DNA of 62,866 bases from Clostridia bacterium (GTDB taxonomy: Bacteria; Bacillota; Clostridia; Christensenellales; Aristaeellaceae), in the NCBI GenBank assembly GCA_017427165.1, contig JAFRTK010000071.1:1-62866 (forward strand), given 5' to 3'. Below the pieces are notes generated by a model. That model did not search any database, was not told the DNA's origin, and saw only the letters and a list, made by a program, of their open reading frames with translations. Made by a program: the position numbers and the translations under genes. Shown here piece after piece: positions 26,260 through 38,088 of the stretch (position 1 is the stretch's first letter; the number at the start of each line of letters is the position of its first letter).

Positions 26260-28902
26260 ATGCTGACTTTACGGGGAATTACAAAGGATTACGCGGCAGG
26301 AGATACCCGGGTGGAAGCCCTGCGCGGAATTGACCTGGAATTCGGGGAAAGTGAGTTTGCTGCCATTCTCGGTCCGTCCGGATGCGGGAAAACCACCTTG
26401 CTGAATATCATCGGCGGACTGGACCGGTATACGACTGGCGACCTGCTGATCAACGGCCGGAGCACGAAACAGTTTAAAGAAAAGGACTGGGATGTATACC
26501 GGAACCACTCGATCGGATTTGTATTCCAGAGCTACAACCTGATTCCGCACCAGACGGTGCTGGCCAATGTGGAGCTGGCGCTGACCCTTGCCGGCGTGAG
26601 CCGGGAGGAGAGGCGGCGGCGCGCAACAGAAGTGCTGGAGCGGGTCGGGCTGGGAGACCAGCTGAAGAAGCGCCCCAACGAGATGAGCGGCGGCCAGATG
26701 CAGCGGGTGGCAATTGCCCGGGCGCTGGTGAACGATCCGGATATCCTGCTGGCGGATGAACCGACCGGCGCGCTGGACAGCGAAACCAGCCTGCAGGTAA
26801 TGGACATCCTGCGGGAGATTGCCCGGGACAAGCTGGTGATTATGGTGACCCACAATCCGGAGCTTGCGGAGAAATACGCGACCCGCACGATCCGGCTGCT
26901 GGACGGAAAGGTGACCAGCGATACCGGAACCGGACAGGCAGGCGCCGGCGGAAAGACGGAAACGGGGGAGCGGAAGCAGAAGACATCCATGAGTTTCCGG
27001 ACCGCCCTGGGGCTGAGCCTGAACAACCTGATGACCAAGAAGGGCCGGACCATCCTGACGGCGTTTGCCGGATCCATCGGCATTATCGGCATCGCGCTGA
27101 TCCTGAGCCTGTCGAACGGGGTGAACAACTATATTGACCGGGTGCAGCGGGACACGCTGTCCTCGTATCCGATCCAGATCAACCTGCAGACGGTGGACAT
27201 GTCCGACACGATGGAATCCCTGATGGATATCCGGCGGGATGCCCGGGAGCATGAGGACGGAAAGGTATACTCCGGAAGCCGGATGACCCAGCTGATGAGC
27301 GCCTGGATGAGCGGGATCGCGACCAACGACCTGAAGAGCCTGAAAGCATTCATCGATGATCCCGGGAACGGGATCCAGGAGCTGGTATCGGGAATCGAAT
27401 ACGAGTACGACACCCCGCTGACGATCTACCGGACGGATGATCCGGAACACATCATGCAGGTGAACCCCTCCACGGCGATGAACGCCACCGGCATGATGGA
27501 CATGGTCAACACATCCGCCGCGACGGGAATCCAGGACACGATGATGAACGCGTCCATGCGGCGCATGAACGTATTCGACGCGCTGCTGGACAATCCGGAA
27601 CTGCTGAAGGCCCAGTATGACATCCTGGCCGGCCGGATGCCGGAAAAGATGGATGAAGTGGTGCTGATCGTGAACAGCCGGAATGAGCTGAGCGACTACA
27701 CGCTGTATTCGCTGGGACTGAAGGACCAGGGAGAGCTGCGGAGCCAGTTCAACGAGCTGATGCAGGGAAACGCCATCGAGAGCGAGGAGAAGGAATACAC
27801 CTACGACGAGCTGATGGCCATGCGGTTCAAACTGATGGTGAACACGGATTATTACGAGCGCGAAGGCAGAGGATGGGCCGACCGGCGGGACGACGCCGGA
27901 TATATTGCCCGGAAGCTGGAAGGAGCGCCTGAAATCCGGGTGGTCGGGATTATCCGCCCGTCCGGGGACGCGGTGGCAACCTCGGCGACCGGGGCAATCG
28001 GGTACCGGCCGGAGCTGATGGAGTACCTGCTCGGACAGGTCGCGGAAAGCGAGATTGTGCGGGAACAGCAGGATAAGCCGAACATCGACGTCTTTACCGG
28101 AATGCCATTTGCCGGCGGGATGGACGAAATCCTGGCGATGCTGGACGAGATGGAAACGGACGAGTTCCTGGCGAAGCTGGAAGAGATGGGCCTGATTACC
28201 GCGGACACGATCCCGGCGGCTTACCGGAAGAAGCTGAACAAGGATATGATCCGCCGCCTGATAGCCCAGAGCGGGGCTGCCGGCGTGGAAGGCTCGGCCG
28301 GGAAGAACCTGAAGACGCTGGGCGTCAGCGACGCTGACAGCCCGAGCGCAATCTACATCTACCCGCGGGACTTTGAGGCCAAGGAGCGGGTGACGGAGAT
28401 CATTGACGGGTACAACGCGGAAGCGGCGGATGAACAGGTGATCCGGTACACGGACTACGTCGGGCTGCTGATGTCATCCGTGACCACGATCATCAACGCC
28501 ATCAGCTATGTGCTGATCGCCTTCGTGGCAATCAGCCTGGTGGTATCCTCGATCATGATCGGGATTATCACCTACATCAGCGTGCTGGAGCGGACCAAGG
28601 AGATCGGTATCCTGCGGTCCATCGGCGCGTCCCGGAAGGATATCTCCCGGGTATTCAACGCCGAAACGCTGATTATCGGCTTCGCGGCCGGGGCAATCGG
28701 CATCGGTGTGACGCTGCTGCTGGTGCTGCTGGTGAACATCATCCTGCAGGGTGTAACGGGCATCAGCGCCATCGCGCAGCTGCCCCCGGCAGGCGCGGTG
28801 ATCCTGGTGGCGATATCGATGGTGCTGACGCTGATTGCCGGGATTATCCCGTCGCGGATCGCGGCCAGGAAGGATCCGGTGGTGGCACTACGGACCGAGT
28901 GA
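26260..28902 (+). CDS. Fused ABC ATPase and FtsX-type permease (MacB-like)
   Basis: The ATG at 26260 is chosen, 10 bp after AAGGGGGTG; a GTG eight codons upstream is possible. The 880-residue protein has an ATPase domain (about 1-220) with GPSGCGKTTLLNIIGGLD, MSGGQMQRVAIARAL and LLADEPTGALD, then a linker and one helix (about 265-290). A large extracytoplasmic region of about 440 residues follows, rich in Met and Asp. The C-terminal FtsX domain has three helices and SVLERTKEIGILRSIGASRK. MacB-like systems drive mechanotransmission across the membrane, exporting peptides, lipoproteins or antibiotics. The fusion and domain order are common in Clostridia; no partner gene is adjacent. Confidence 0.9.
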   Translation: MLTLRGITKDYAAGDTRVEALRGIDLEFGESEFAAILGPSGCGKTTLLNIIGGLDRYTTGDLLINGRSTKQFKEKDWDVYRNHSIGFVFQSYNLIPHQTVLANVELALTLAGVSREERRRRATEVLERVGLGDQLKKRPNEMSGGQMQRVAIARALVNDPDILLADEPTGALDSETSLQVMDILREIARDKLVIMVTHNPELAEKYATRTIRLLDGKVTSDTGTGQAGAGGKTETGERKQKTSMSFRTALGLSLNNLMTKKGRTILTAFAGSIGIIGIALILSLSNGVNNYIDRVQRDTLSSYPIQINLQTVDMSDTMESLMDIRRDAREHEDGKVYSGSRMTQLMSAWMSGIATNDLKSLKAFIDDPGNGIQELVSGIEYEYDTPLTIYRTDDPEHIMQVNPSTAMNATGMMDMVNTSAATGIQDTMMNASMRRMNVFDALLDNPELLKAQYDILAGRMPEKMDEVVLIVNSRNELSDYTLYSLGLKDQGELRSQFNELMQGNAIESEEKEYTYDELMAMRFKLMVNTDYYEREGRGWADRRDDAGYIARKLEGAPEIRVVGIIRPSGDAVATSATGAIGYRPELMEYLLGQVAESEIVREQQDKPNIDVFTGMPFAGGMDEILAMLDEMETDEFLAKLEEMGLITADTIPAAYRKKLNKDMIRRLIAQSGAAGVEGSAGKNLKTLGVSDADSPSAIYIYPRDFEAKERVTEIIDGYNAEAADEQVIRYTDYVGLLMSSVTTIINAISYVLIAFVAISLVVSSIMIGIITYISVLERTKEIGILRSIGASRKDISRVFNAETLIIGFAAGAIGIGVTLLLVLLVNIILQGVTGISAIAQLPPAGAVILVAISMVLTLIAGIIPSRIAARKDPVVALRTE

Positions 28903-29010
28903 TCCGGGCCCGGGAACGGAAACAGCGGCCCGCGGGGGCCGGACAGCAGGAAATATCCGAAATACCGGAGAAGTATATAAGGTTGGCAAATACACAGGAG
29001 GCGTAGGGTT

Positions 29011-32000
29011 ATGTATCACAAGGTTGCGACAGACATGAACTTTGTAGCCCGGGAAAAGCAGGTTACAGAAATGTGGAAGGAAAAGGACATCGTCCGCAAG
29101 TCCTTCCATCACCGGGACGGAAATGAGCAGTTTACATTCTTTGACGGTCCGCCGACCGCCAACGGCAAGCCGCATATCGGCCATGTGGAGACCCGGGCCA
29201 TCAAGGACCTGATCCCGCGGTACCAGACCATGAAGGGAAAGAGCGTGCTGCGCAAGGCCGGCTGGGATACCCACGGCCTGCCGGTGGAGCTGGAGGTTGA
29301 GAAGGCGCTGGGCCTGGATGGAAAGCCCCAGATCGAGCAGTACGGCATCGAGCCTTTCATCGCCGAGTGCAAAAAGAGCGTGTGGAAATACCTGCACGAG
29401 TGGGAGAAAATGTCGGACCAGGTTGCCTACTGGGTGGACATGGAGCATCCCTATATCACCTATGAAAACAACTATATCGAGAGCGAATGGTGGAGCCTGA
29501 AGCAGATCCACGAAAAGGGACTGCTGTACCAGGGCCACAAGATCGTTCCGTACTGCCCGCGCTGCGGAACCGCCCTGTCCAGCCACGAAGTGGCCCAGGG
29601 CTACAAGAACGTGAAGGAAACATCCGCGTTCGTCCGCTTTGCCGTGAAGGGCGAGGAAAACACCTACCTGCTGGCCTGGACCACCACCCCGTGGACCCTG
29701 CCGAGCAACCTGGCGCTGTGCGTGAACCCGCGGGACACCTATGTGAAGTTCACCGCGCCGGACGGGAAGAAATACATCATGGCCAAAGCCCTGACCGACA
29801 AGGTTTTCGAGGGACAGGAGCTGGCCTTTGAATCCGAGTGCGCCGGCACCGGCCTGAAGGGCATGGAGTACGAACCCCTGTTCTCCTGCGCCGGGGACAT
29901 CAAGGGCGCCTGGATCGTGCTGTGCGACGACTATGTCACCATGGAAGACGGCACCGGCATCGTGCATATCGCTCCGGCCTTCGGTGAGGACGACAACCGG
30001 GTATGCCGGGAGAACAACATGCCCTTCGTCAACCTGGTGGATACCCAGGGCAAATTTGTGGAAGGAACCCCGTGGGCCGGCATGTTCGTGAAGGACGCGG
30101 ATCCCGTGATCCTGAAGGACCTGAAGGAAAAGGACCTGCTGTTCGCGGCGGTGCCCTTCGCCCATGACTATCCGTTCTGCTGGCGCTGCGATACGCCCCT
30201 GCTGTACTATGCACGGCCGACCTGGTTCATCAAGATGACCGCCCTGCGGGACAACCTGGTGCGCAACAACCGGACTGTGAACTGGCTGCCGGACAACATC
30301 AAGGACGGCCGGATGGGCAACTTCCTGGAGAACGTGATTGACTGGGGCCTGAGCCGGGAACGCTACTGGGGCACGCCCCTGCCGGTATGGAAGTGCGAGG
30401 AAGGCCATATGCACGTGATCGGTTCCATCAAGGAGCTGCGCGAGATGGCCGTCACCGATCCCGGTCCGGACATCGAGCTGCACCGCCCCTTCATCGACCA
30501 GGTGACGATCCGCTGCCCGGAATGCGGAAAGGAAATGCACCGGGTGAAGGAGGTTATCGACTGCTGGTATGACTCCGGCAGCATGCCCTTCGCGCAGTGG
30601 CACTATCCCTTTGAGAACAAGGAAAAGTTTGAAAGCAATTTCCCCGCGGATTTCATCTCCGAAGCCATCGACCAGACCCGCGGATGGTTCTACACTCTGG
30701 AGGCGATCTCCACCTTGCTGTTTGACCGGGCTCCCTTCCGGAACTGCATCGTGATGGGCCACACGCAGGACGCGGAAGGCCGCAAGATGAGCAAGCACCT
30801 GGGGAATGTGGTGAACCCGTTTGACGTGCTGGACAAATTCGGTGCGGACGCAGTGCGCTGGTATTACTACACCACATCCGCCCCGTGGCTGCCCAAGCGC
30901 TTCAGCGAGGAAGCGGTGCAGGAAGGTCAGCGGAAGTTCCTGGCGACGCTGCAGAACACCTACGCATTCTTTGCCATGTATGCCCAGATCGACGGGTTTG
31001 ACCCGCTGGCGCATCCGCTGGAAAAGACCGAGCTGACGCTGATGGACCGCTGGATCCTGAGCAAGCTGAATACCCTGATCGCCCGCGTGGACGATGACCT
31101 GGCCAACTACCGGATCACCGAAAGCGCCAACAAACTGGAAGAGTTTGTGGACGAGCTGAGCAACTGGTATGTGCGCCGGGGCCGCGAACGGTTCTGGGGC
31201 AAGGGCATGGGCGGAGACAAGGAAGCCGCGTTTGCCACGCTGTACCATGTGCTGGTGACCTTCGCGAAGCTGTGCGCGCCTTTCATTCCGTTCCTGTCAG
31301 AAGAAATCTACCAGAACCTGGTGGTGAACAACGTGCCCGGCGCGCCGGAAAGCGTGCACCTGTGCGATTTCCCGGTGAGCGACAAAGCCGCCGTGGACCC
31401 GGATATCGAAGAGCAGATGGATGCCCTGGTGGAAGCCATCCAGCTGGGCCGCGCATGCCGCAACACCGCGAACCTGAAGGTGCGCCAGCCCGTGCAGAAG
31501 CTGTATGTGAAGGGCGCGAAGTTTGAAAAGGCCTACCAGGAGCTGTGCGAGGACGAGCTGAACGTGAAGGAAGTGATCTTCACCGACGACGCGCGCGCCT
31601 TTACCACCTACCAGCTGAAGCCGCAGATGCGGACGCTGGGGCCGAAGTACGGCAAGCTGCTGGGCAAAATCGGCCAGCACCTGGCGCAGATGGACGGCAA
31701 CGACGCGGTGGACGCTTTCAACCGGGGAGAGGAAGTCTCCTTCATGATTGATGATACCGAAGTGAAGCTGAACAAGGACGACGTGCTGACCACGCCCATG
31801 AACAAGCCCGGCTTCATCGCGGCGGAGGACCGCGGCGTGACCGTGGTGCTGGATACGAACCTGAGCGACGCGCTGATCCGGGAAGGATATGCCCGCGAGG
31901 TTATCTCAAAGGTGCAGACAATGCGCAAGGACACCGGGTTCGAGGTAACGGACCGTATCAGCCTGTACTATGAGTGCGACGACGAACTGGCGGCCGCGCT

Positions 32001-32136
32001 GGAAGAGTACCGGGACATGATCGGCCGGACCACGCTGGCCACTTCCATCGCGCGCGGCAAGGCGCCTGAAGGCGCTGCCGGACAGCAGTGGGATATCAAC
32101 GGCAAGAAGGCCGTGCTGGCGGTGCAGAAGGCATAA
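29011..32136 (+). CDS. ileS: Isoleucyl-tRNA synthetase (long, type 2)
   Basis: The 1041-residue class I synthetase starts behind ACAGGAGG. HIGH is at 55-58 (GKPHIGHVETRAIKDLIPRY), the editing domain is in the middle, and KMSKH is at 592-596. Zinc-type cysteine pairs are visible in the insertion CPRCGTALSSHE and CPECGKE. The length above 1000 and the C-terminal domain resemble the eukaryote-like type 2 enzymes, which are often insensitive to mupirocin; that trait is inference. No T-box leader is seen in the short upstream gap. Confidence 0.96.
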   Translation: MYHKVATDMNFVAREKQVTEMWKEKDIVRKSFHHRDGNEQFTFFDGPPTANGKPHIGHVETRAIKDLIPRYQTMKGKSVLRKAGWDTHGLPVELEVEKALGLDGKPQIEQYGIEPFIAECKKSVWKYLHEWEKMSDQVAYWVDMEHPYITYENNYIESEWWSLKQIHEKGLLYQGHKIVPYCPRCGTALSSHEVAQGYKNVKETSAFVRFAVKGEENTYLLAWTTTPWTLPSNLALCVNPRDTYVKFTAPDGKKYIMAKALTDKVFEGQELAFESECAGTGLKGMEYEPLFSCAGDIKGAWIVLCDDYVTMEDGTGIVHIAPAFGEDDNRVCRENNMPFVNLVDTQGKFVEGTPWAGMFVKDADPVILKDLKEKDLLFAAVPFAHDYPFCWRCDTPLLYYARPTWFIKMTALRDNLVRNNRTVNWLPDNIKDGRMGNFLENVIDWGLSRERYWGTPLPVWKCEEGHMHVIGSIKELREMAVTDPGPDIELHRPFIDQVTIRCPECGKEMHRVKEVIDCWYDSGSMPFAQWHYPFENKEKFESNFPADFISEAIDQTRGWFYTLEAISTLLFDRAPFRNCIVMGHTQDAEGRKMSKHLGNVVNPFDVLDKFGADAVRWYYYTTSAPWLPKRFSEEAVQEGQRKFLATLQNTYAFFAMYAQIDGFDPLAHPLEKTELTLMDRWILSKLNTLIARVDDDLANYRITESANKLEEFVDELSNWYVRRGRERFWGKGMGGDKEAAFATLYHVLVTFAKLCAPFIPFLSEEIYQNLVVNNVPGAPESVHLCDFPVSDKAAVDPDIEEQMDALVEAIQLGRACRNTANLKVRQPVQKLYVKGAKFEKAYQELCEDELNVKEVIFTDDARAFTTYQLKPQMRTLGPKYGKLLGKIGQHLAQMDGNDAVDAFNRGEEVSFMIDDTEVKLNKDDVLTTPMNKPGFIAAEDRGVTVVLDTNLSDALIREGYAREVISKVQTMRKDTGFEVTDRISLYYECDDELAAALEEYRDMIGRTTLATSIARGKAPEGAAGQQWDINGKKAVLAVQKA

Positions 32137-32166
32137 GCCGCGCGGCGGGACAAGGAAAGGAAAACC

Positions 32167-33465
32167 ATGAAGATCGCACTGATCGGGCAGGACATCCCGA
32201 TGCTCCTGCCCGCCCTGCTGGCGGACCTGCTGTTTGCCGGAAAGGAAACGGACGCGGACGTCTTTGCGGAGGAAACCAACCCGGCCATGCGCGATGTGCT
32301 GCAGGGCTACGGGGAGGCTGTATTCCGCAAAGCCGGGGCCCGCGGCGGGATCACGGTTACCGCGGAACGCGGGGAAACCCTGCGGGAGGCGGACTGCGTG
32401 ATCTACGCCGGGGATCCCCAGGCCGCGAGCCGGTTCTTTATGGATCGGAACGCGCTGGGAAGCGACGACGAGGATAATCCGGGCCTGACGGACCAGGCAC
32501 GGGTCAACGGCGGGATAGAAGGCCTGATGCACGCGCTGCGTGCCGGGAAAGCGGTTATGCGCCTGTGCGATGATATGGATACATACTGCCCCGGGACAAC
32601 GGTGATCAACCTGGGACAGCCCATGGCCCGGACCACCGCGGTATTCCTGAACCGGGGATACCGGTGCTACGGAATGGGACGGACGCCCATGAAGGGCGCC
32701 AACGGCGTGGATACTTACGCGAAACGGCTGCAGATTGCGCCGGAAAACCTGAAGGCGGAAACGGCCGGACTGCCCGGTTTTGCCTTCCTGACGGAGATCC
32801 GGGACGGCGCGGGCGACCTGATGCCGAAGCTGAAAAAGGCGGCGGCGAACGGGGAGCTCGGCAACCTCAGCAAAAGATGGCTGGGATGGTGGGACGCGAT
32901 CCCCGCGGGGGATGTGACGGACCACGCGGAATTCCTGCCGGCGCAGCCGGACTATATTCCGGATGAGAAGCCGGAATTCGGCGAAACCGTGGAACGGCGG
33001 AAGGAACGCATCCTGTATATGAACACGGTACGGGAACGGGGCGCGGACGCCGGGGAAGGCGCGATGGCGCAGCTGCTGCTCCTGTCCAAGGCGCCGCCCA
33101 TCCGGCCGATGCGGCTGGCGCTGGCCCTGATCCGGAAGGAGACGGGCGATTATCCGGCGGTGACCCGGAGGAACGGCGGGGAAATGACGCAGCTGCCGCG
33201 GGAAGCGGTGATCGAGACCACCCTGCGGCTGAAGGACGGCGAAGCGGAGGACCGCGGGATCCGGATTCCGGACGCACTGGCGGAAACGATGGCGGAGATT
33301 GACGACGCCAACCGGCTGGCAGCCCGGGCAGCCATGGGAGATCCGGGCGCACTGCGGGAATATGTGGAAACCGATCCGGCACTCGGCGGACTGGACCGCC
33401 TGTATTGCCAGGATGTTGTGGAAGCACTGATCCGACTGAACGAAGATATGCTGGGAGAACAGTGA
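32167..33465 (+). CDS. GH4-fold protein with apparently lost metal-ligand residues
   Basis: The 432-residue protein starts behind AAGGAAAGG. It aligns by eye along its whole length with glycosyl hydrolase family 4 (MelA/LplD-like): an N-terminal Rossmann start MKIALIGQDIP, DCVIYAGDP, the central VINLGQPMARTTAVFLNRGY (family NYTNPMA...), VTDHAEFLPAQ, and the C-terminal LPREAVIETTLRL and DDANRLAARAAMGD. The family uses NAD+ and a divalent metal held by a Cys (CHS/CNV motif) and a His (GINH motif). Here the equivalent positions read YGMGRTPM and AGLPGFAF, so both ligands seem absent. Catalysis of the usual type is therefore doubtful. It overlaps the methyltransferase gene by 1 bp. Confidence 0.75.
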   Translation: MKIALIGQDIPMLLPALLADLLFAGKETDADVFAEETNPAMRDVLQGYGEAVFRKAGARGGITVTAERGETLREADCVIYAGDPQAASRFFMDRNALGSDDEDNPGLTDQARVNGGIEGLMHALRAGKAVMRLCDDMDTYCPGTTVINLGQPMARTTAVFLNRGYRCYGMGRTPMKGANGVDTYAKRLQIAPENLKAETAGLPGFAFLTEIRDGAGDLMPKLKKAAANGELGNLSKRWLGWWDAIPAGDVTDHAEFLPAQPDYIPDEKPEFGETVERRKERILYMNTVRERGADAGEGAMAQLLLLSKAPPIRPMRLALALIRKETGDYPAVTRRNGGEMTQLPREAVIETTLRLKDGEAEDRGIRIPDALAETMAEIDDANRLAARAAMGDPGALREYVETDPALGGLDRLYCQDVVEALIRLNEDMLGEQ

Positions 33466-34320
33466 TGTTTTTAGCGGATTCATGGACGGACTATGAGGTG
33501 ATTGACACCGGTGACGGCGAGAAGCTGGAACGGTGGGGCAGGGTGATCCTGCGCCGCCCGGATCCGCAGACCATCTGGCCGAAGGCCGATGAGCGGCTGT
33601 GGAGACAGGCCCAGGCGCATTATCACCGCAGCGACCGCGGCGGCGGGGAATGGGAATTCCTGCAGAAGCTGCCGGAAAGATGGACGGTCCGCCACGGCGA
33701 CCTGTCCTTCTATGTGCGCCCGACCGGATTCAAACACACCGGCCTGTTTCCGGAACAGGCGGCCAACTGGGACTGGATGGACGAACGGATCCGGAAGGAC
33801 GGGCGGAAGGACCTGCGGGTGCTGAACCTGTTCGGCTATACCGGCGCGGCGACGCTGGCCTGTGCCGCCGCCGGCGCGCATGTGACCCATGTGGACGCGG
33901 CGAAGGGCATGGTTGGCTGGGCGAAGGAAAACCGGGAGCTGAACCGGCTGCCGGAGACCTCCTTCCGGTGGATTGTGGAGGACGCGCTGCGCTTTGTGCA
34001 GCGGGAAATCCGCCGCGGGAACCGCTATGACGGCATCCTGATGGATCCGCCCAGCTACGGGCGGGGACCGTCCGGCGAGGTATGGAAGCTTGAAAACGAG
34101 CTGTACGGGCTGATTGAAACCAGCGCGCAGGCGCTGTCGGAGGAACCGGTGTTCTTCCTGGTCAACAGCTATACCACCGGGTTCCAGGCCAGCGTGCTGA
34201 GCAATATGCTGACGAAATGCGTGGTGAACCGCTACGGCGGTTATGTGGACAGCCAGGAGCTCTGCCTGCCGGTGACGACCGGCGGGGTGCTGCCCTGCGG
34301 CGCCAGCGGGAGGTGGCAGC

Positions 34321-34328
<8 letters not shown>
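33465..34328 (+). CDS. Class I SAM-dependent methyltransferase (RlmI-like)
   Basis: The start ATG at 33465 shares its A with the upstream TGA stop, so the two are coupled; GGGAG lies in the end of the upstream gene. The 287-residue protein has motif I LNLFGYTGAATLACAAAGAH, the acidic residue in THVDAAKGMV, and motif IV LMDPPSYGRGPSGE. These match the family of 23S rRNA methyltransferases (RlmI/RlmL-like), but it lacks the N-terminal PUA domain of RlmI. Likely target is rRNA or tRNA, consistent with the following pseudouridine synthase and Tgt. Confidence 0.85.
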
Positions 34329-36248
<1,920 letters not shown>

Positions 36249-36268
36249 CGGAACAGAACGGAAACTCA

Positions 36269-36287
36269 GTTGAGGGAAACCCTCAAC
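36269..36287 (+). other. Small hairpin between tgt and the DUF4867-like gene
   Basis: GTTGAGGG/CCCTCAAC with an AAA loop. No T run follows, so termination is unlikely; it could be a processing or stability element. Confidence 0.4.
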
Positions 36288-36312
36288 CGGATATAAAAAG
36301 GAGGCAACAAAC

Positions 36313-36948
36313 ATGAAAATCCTGTCGGTAATGGATCCTTCCTTCCAGAACTACGGCCAGGTGCTGGGCGGCTATGACGTGAAAGAGCTGCTGGCCACCC
36401 TGGACAAGGTAACCCCCCTGCCGGACGGCGTGGACTACGTGCCGGAACAGGCGGAGCTGATGGCGCTGCCGATCGCGGAGGAACTGAAGAACAACGCATA
36501 CGGCGGAATGCCTATCCAGATCGGCTGGTGCAACGGTCACAACACGAAGCTGAACTGCCTGGAATACCACCGGGACAGCGAGCTGAACGTCGGCACGAAC
36601 GACTTTATCCTGCTGCTGGCCAAGCGTGAGGACCTGGTGAACGGCGAGCTGGATACCGAAAAGGTGGTCGCCTACAAGTGCCCCGCCGGCGTGCTGGTGG
36701 AAGTGTACGCGACGACCCTGCACTATGCCCCCTGCAGCGCGAAGAAGGGCGACGGCTTCAAGGTGATCGTGGTCCTGCCGAAGGGCACGAACCTAGCCAA
36801 GCCGGAAATCACCGTGAAGAACGATGAGGACGGCATCCTGTGGGCGGCCAACAAGTGGCTGCTGGCCCACGCGGACTCCGCTGAAGCGGCCCAGGGCGCG
36901 AAGGTGCTGATCAAGGGCGTGAACACGGACATCGCGGATTTGATTTAA
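36313..36948 (+). CDS. DUF4867-like cupin-type protein
   Basis: This 211-residue protein begins behind AAAAAGGAGG. It resembles the Firmicutes family DUF4867: MKILSVMDPSFQNYGQVL at the start and a cupin-like metal-site pattern GHNTKLNCLEYHRDSELNVG with His, Glu and His spaced as in ureidoglycolate-lyase-like cupins. The fold suggests a sugar or small-acid lyase or isomerase, but no function is established to my knowledge. It lies in the tgt operon, ahead of degV. The assignment is from memory of the family's opening residues. Confidence 0.7.
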   Translation: MKILSVMDPSFQNYGQVLGGYDVKELLATLDKVTPLPDGVDYVPEQAELMALPIAEELKNNAYGGMPIQIGWCNGHNTKLNCLEYHRDSELNVGTNDFILLLAKREDLVNGELDTEKVVAYKCPAGVLVEVYATTLHYAPCSAKKGDGFKVIVVLPKGTNLAKPEITVKNDEDGILWAANKWLLAHADSAEAAQGAKVLIKGVNTDIADLI

Positions 36949-37015
36949 TCGGGGAAGTATGATATAACTAACCCTGATTGCTGAAACACAGATAACAGAA
37001 ACGGAGGGACCTGCC

Positions 37016-37879
37016 ATGGGAGCTGAGTATGTACTGGTAACCGATTCCGGATGCGATATTTCGCCGGAAATGCTGAAGGAATGGGACATCGGGCTGATAT
37101 GCCTGGCGTACCTGTTTACCGACGACGGAGTCGAGAAAAAGGAACATGAGCAGCCACTGGCAGAGTTCTATGCCGGAATGCGGAGCGGCCGGGTTGCCAA
37201 GACCAGCGCCGTGAATGAGGACGCGTTCTTCAACCTGTTTACCCCGATCCTGGAAGCTGGGAAGGATATCCTGTACCTGGGCTTCTCCTCCGGGCTGAGC
37301 GTGACGTGCGAGAACGGCAAAAAGGTGGCGAATGCCCTGGCGGAAAAGTATCCGGAACGGAAGATCCGGGTGGTGGATTCCCTGGCGGCATCCGCCGGGC
37401 AGGGCCTGTTTGTTTACCTTGGAAAGCTGAACAAGGATAACGGCATGAGCCTGGACGAGAACGCGGACGCCCTGGAGGCTGACAAGCTGCATATCTGCCA
37501 CTGGTTCACCGTGGAGGACCTGAAGTACCTGAAACGGGGCGGCCGGATCAGCACCGCGACGGCCCTGCTGGGCACGGCGCTGAACGTGAAGCCGGTCCTG
37601 CATGTGGACAATGAAGGGCACCTGATCAAGATGACCCAGGTGCACGGACGGAAAAAATCCATCCGCACGATGGCGGAAAAGCTGGGCGAGACGATCCTGG
37701 ACGGTTCCCCGATCTTCATCTCCCAGGCGGACTGCATGGAAGACGCCGAAAAACTGAAGGAAATCCTGAAAGAGGAATACGGCAAGGATGTGAACCTGAT
37801 TACCGAAATCGGTTCGGTGATCGGCGCGCACGCGGGTCCCGGAACGCTGGCACTGTTCTTCAGAGGCACCGAGAGATGA
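37016..37879 (+). CDS. DegV-family fatty-acid-binding protein
   Basis: The 287-residue protein starts behind ACGGAGGG. VLVTDSGCDISPEM is the DegV N-terminal signature; KTSAVNEDAFFNLF, LYLGFSSGLSVTCENG and VVDSLAASAGQG follow, and GPGTLALFF closes the protein. DegV/FakB proteins bind one fatty acid and, in many Firmicutes, present it to the kinase FakA for phosphorylation. No fakA-like gene is nearby. Confidence 0.93.
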   Translation: MGAEYVLVTDSGCDISPEMLKEWDIGLICLAYLFTDDGVEKKEHEQPLAEFYAGMRSGRVAKTSAVNEDAFFNLFTPILEAGKDILYLGFSSGLSVTCENGKKVANALAEKYPERKIRVVDSLAASAGQGLFVYLGKLNKDNGMSLDENADALEADKLHICHWFTVEDLKYLKRGGRISTATALLGTALNVKPVLHVDNEGHLIKMTQVHGRKKSIRTMAEKLGETILDGSPIFISQADCMEDAEKLKEILKEEYGKDVNLITEIGSVIGAHAGPGTLALFFRGTER

Positions 37880-37894
37880 CATTGTGAAGGAACC

Positions 37895-37950
37895 GGAGGC
37901 GTGAGCCCCGCGAAGGGAATATCCCGGAACGGGACCACGCCTTCTTCTTT
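37895..37950 (+). terminator. Probable terminator after degV
   Basis: GGCGTG and CACGCC bracket a structured 32-base segment containing GGGAATATCCC, followed by TTCTTCTTT. The stem is short and the loop long, so this may instead be a leader or small RNA. Confidence 0.45.
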
Positions 37951-38000
37951 GCGGCACAACAGAAGAAAAATAATGCACGTTAATTTTCCGAAGCGGCCGT

Positions 38001-38029
38001 TTATCCGGCGCAGCGGAGCGGATATAATA
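38001..38029 (+). promoter_or_regulatory. Promoter of the SPFH gene
   Basis: A perfect TATAAT at 38024-38029 with a weak TTTATC 17 bp upstream, 60 bp before the start codon. Confidence 0.5.
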
Positions 38030-38088
38030 AACGCGTGATCCGGGGAGGCAGGCCGGACACGGCAAAGACGGAAAAGGAGAGGAAAACC

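Noticed and set aside
28903..29010. T-box leader before ileS
   Set aside because: The gap is only 108 bases and lacks a specifier stem and the conserved T-box sequence; only a GC hairpin is seen.
28888..31248. 786-codon minus-strand frame opposite ileS
   Set aside because: ileS is certain from its HIGH and KMSKH motifs; the antisense product has no recognisable domains.
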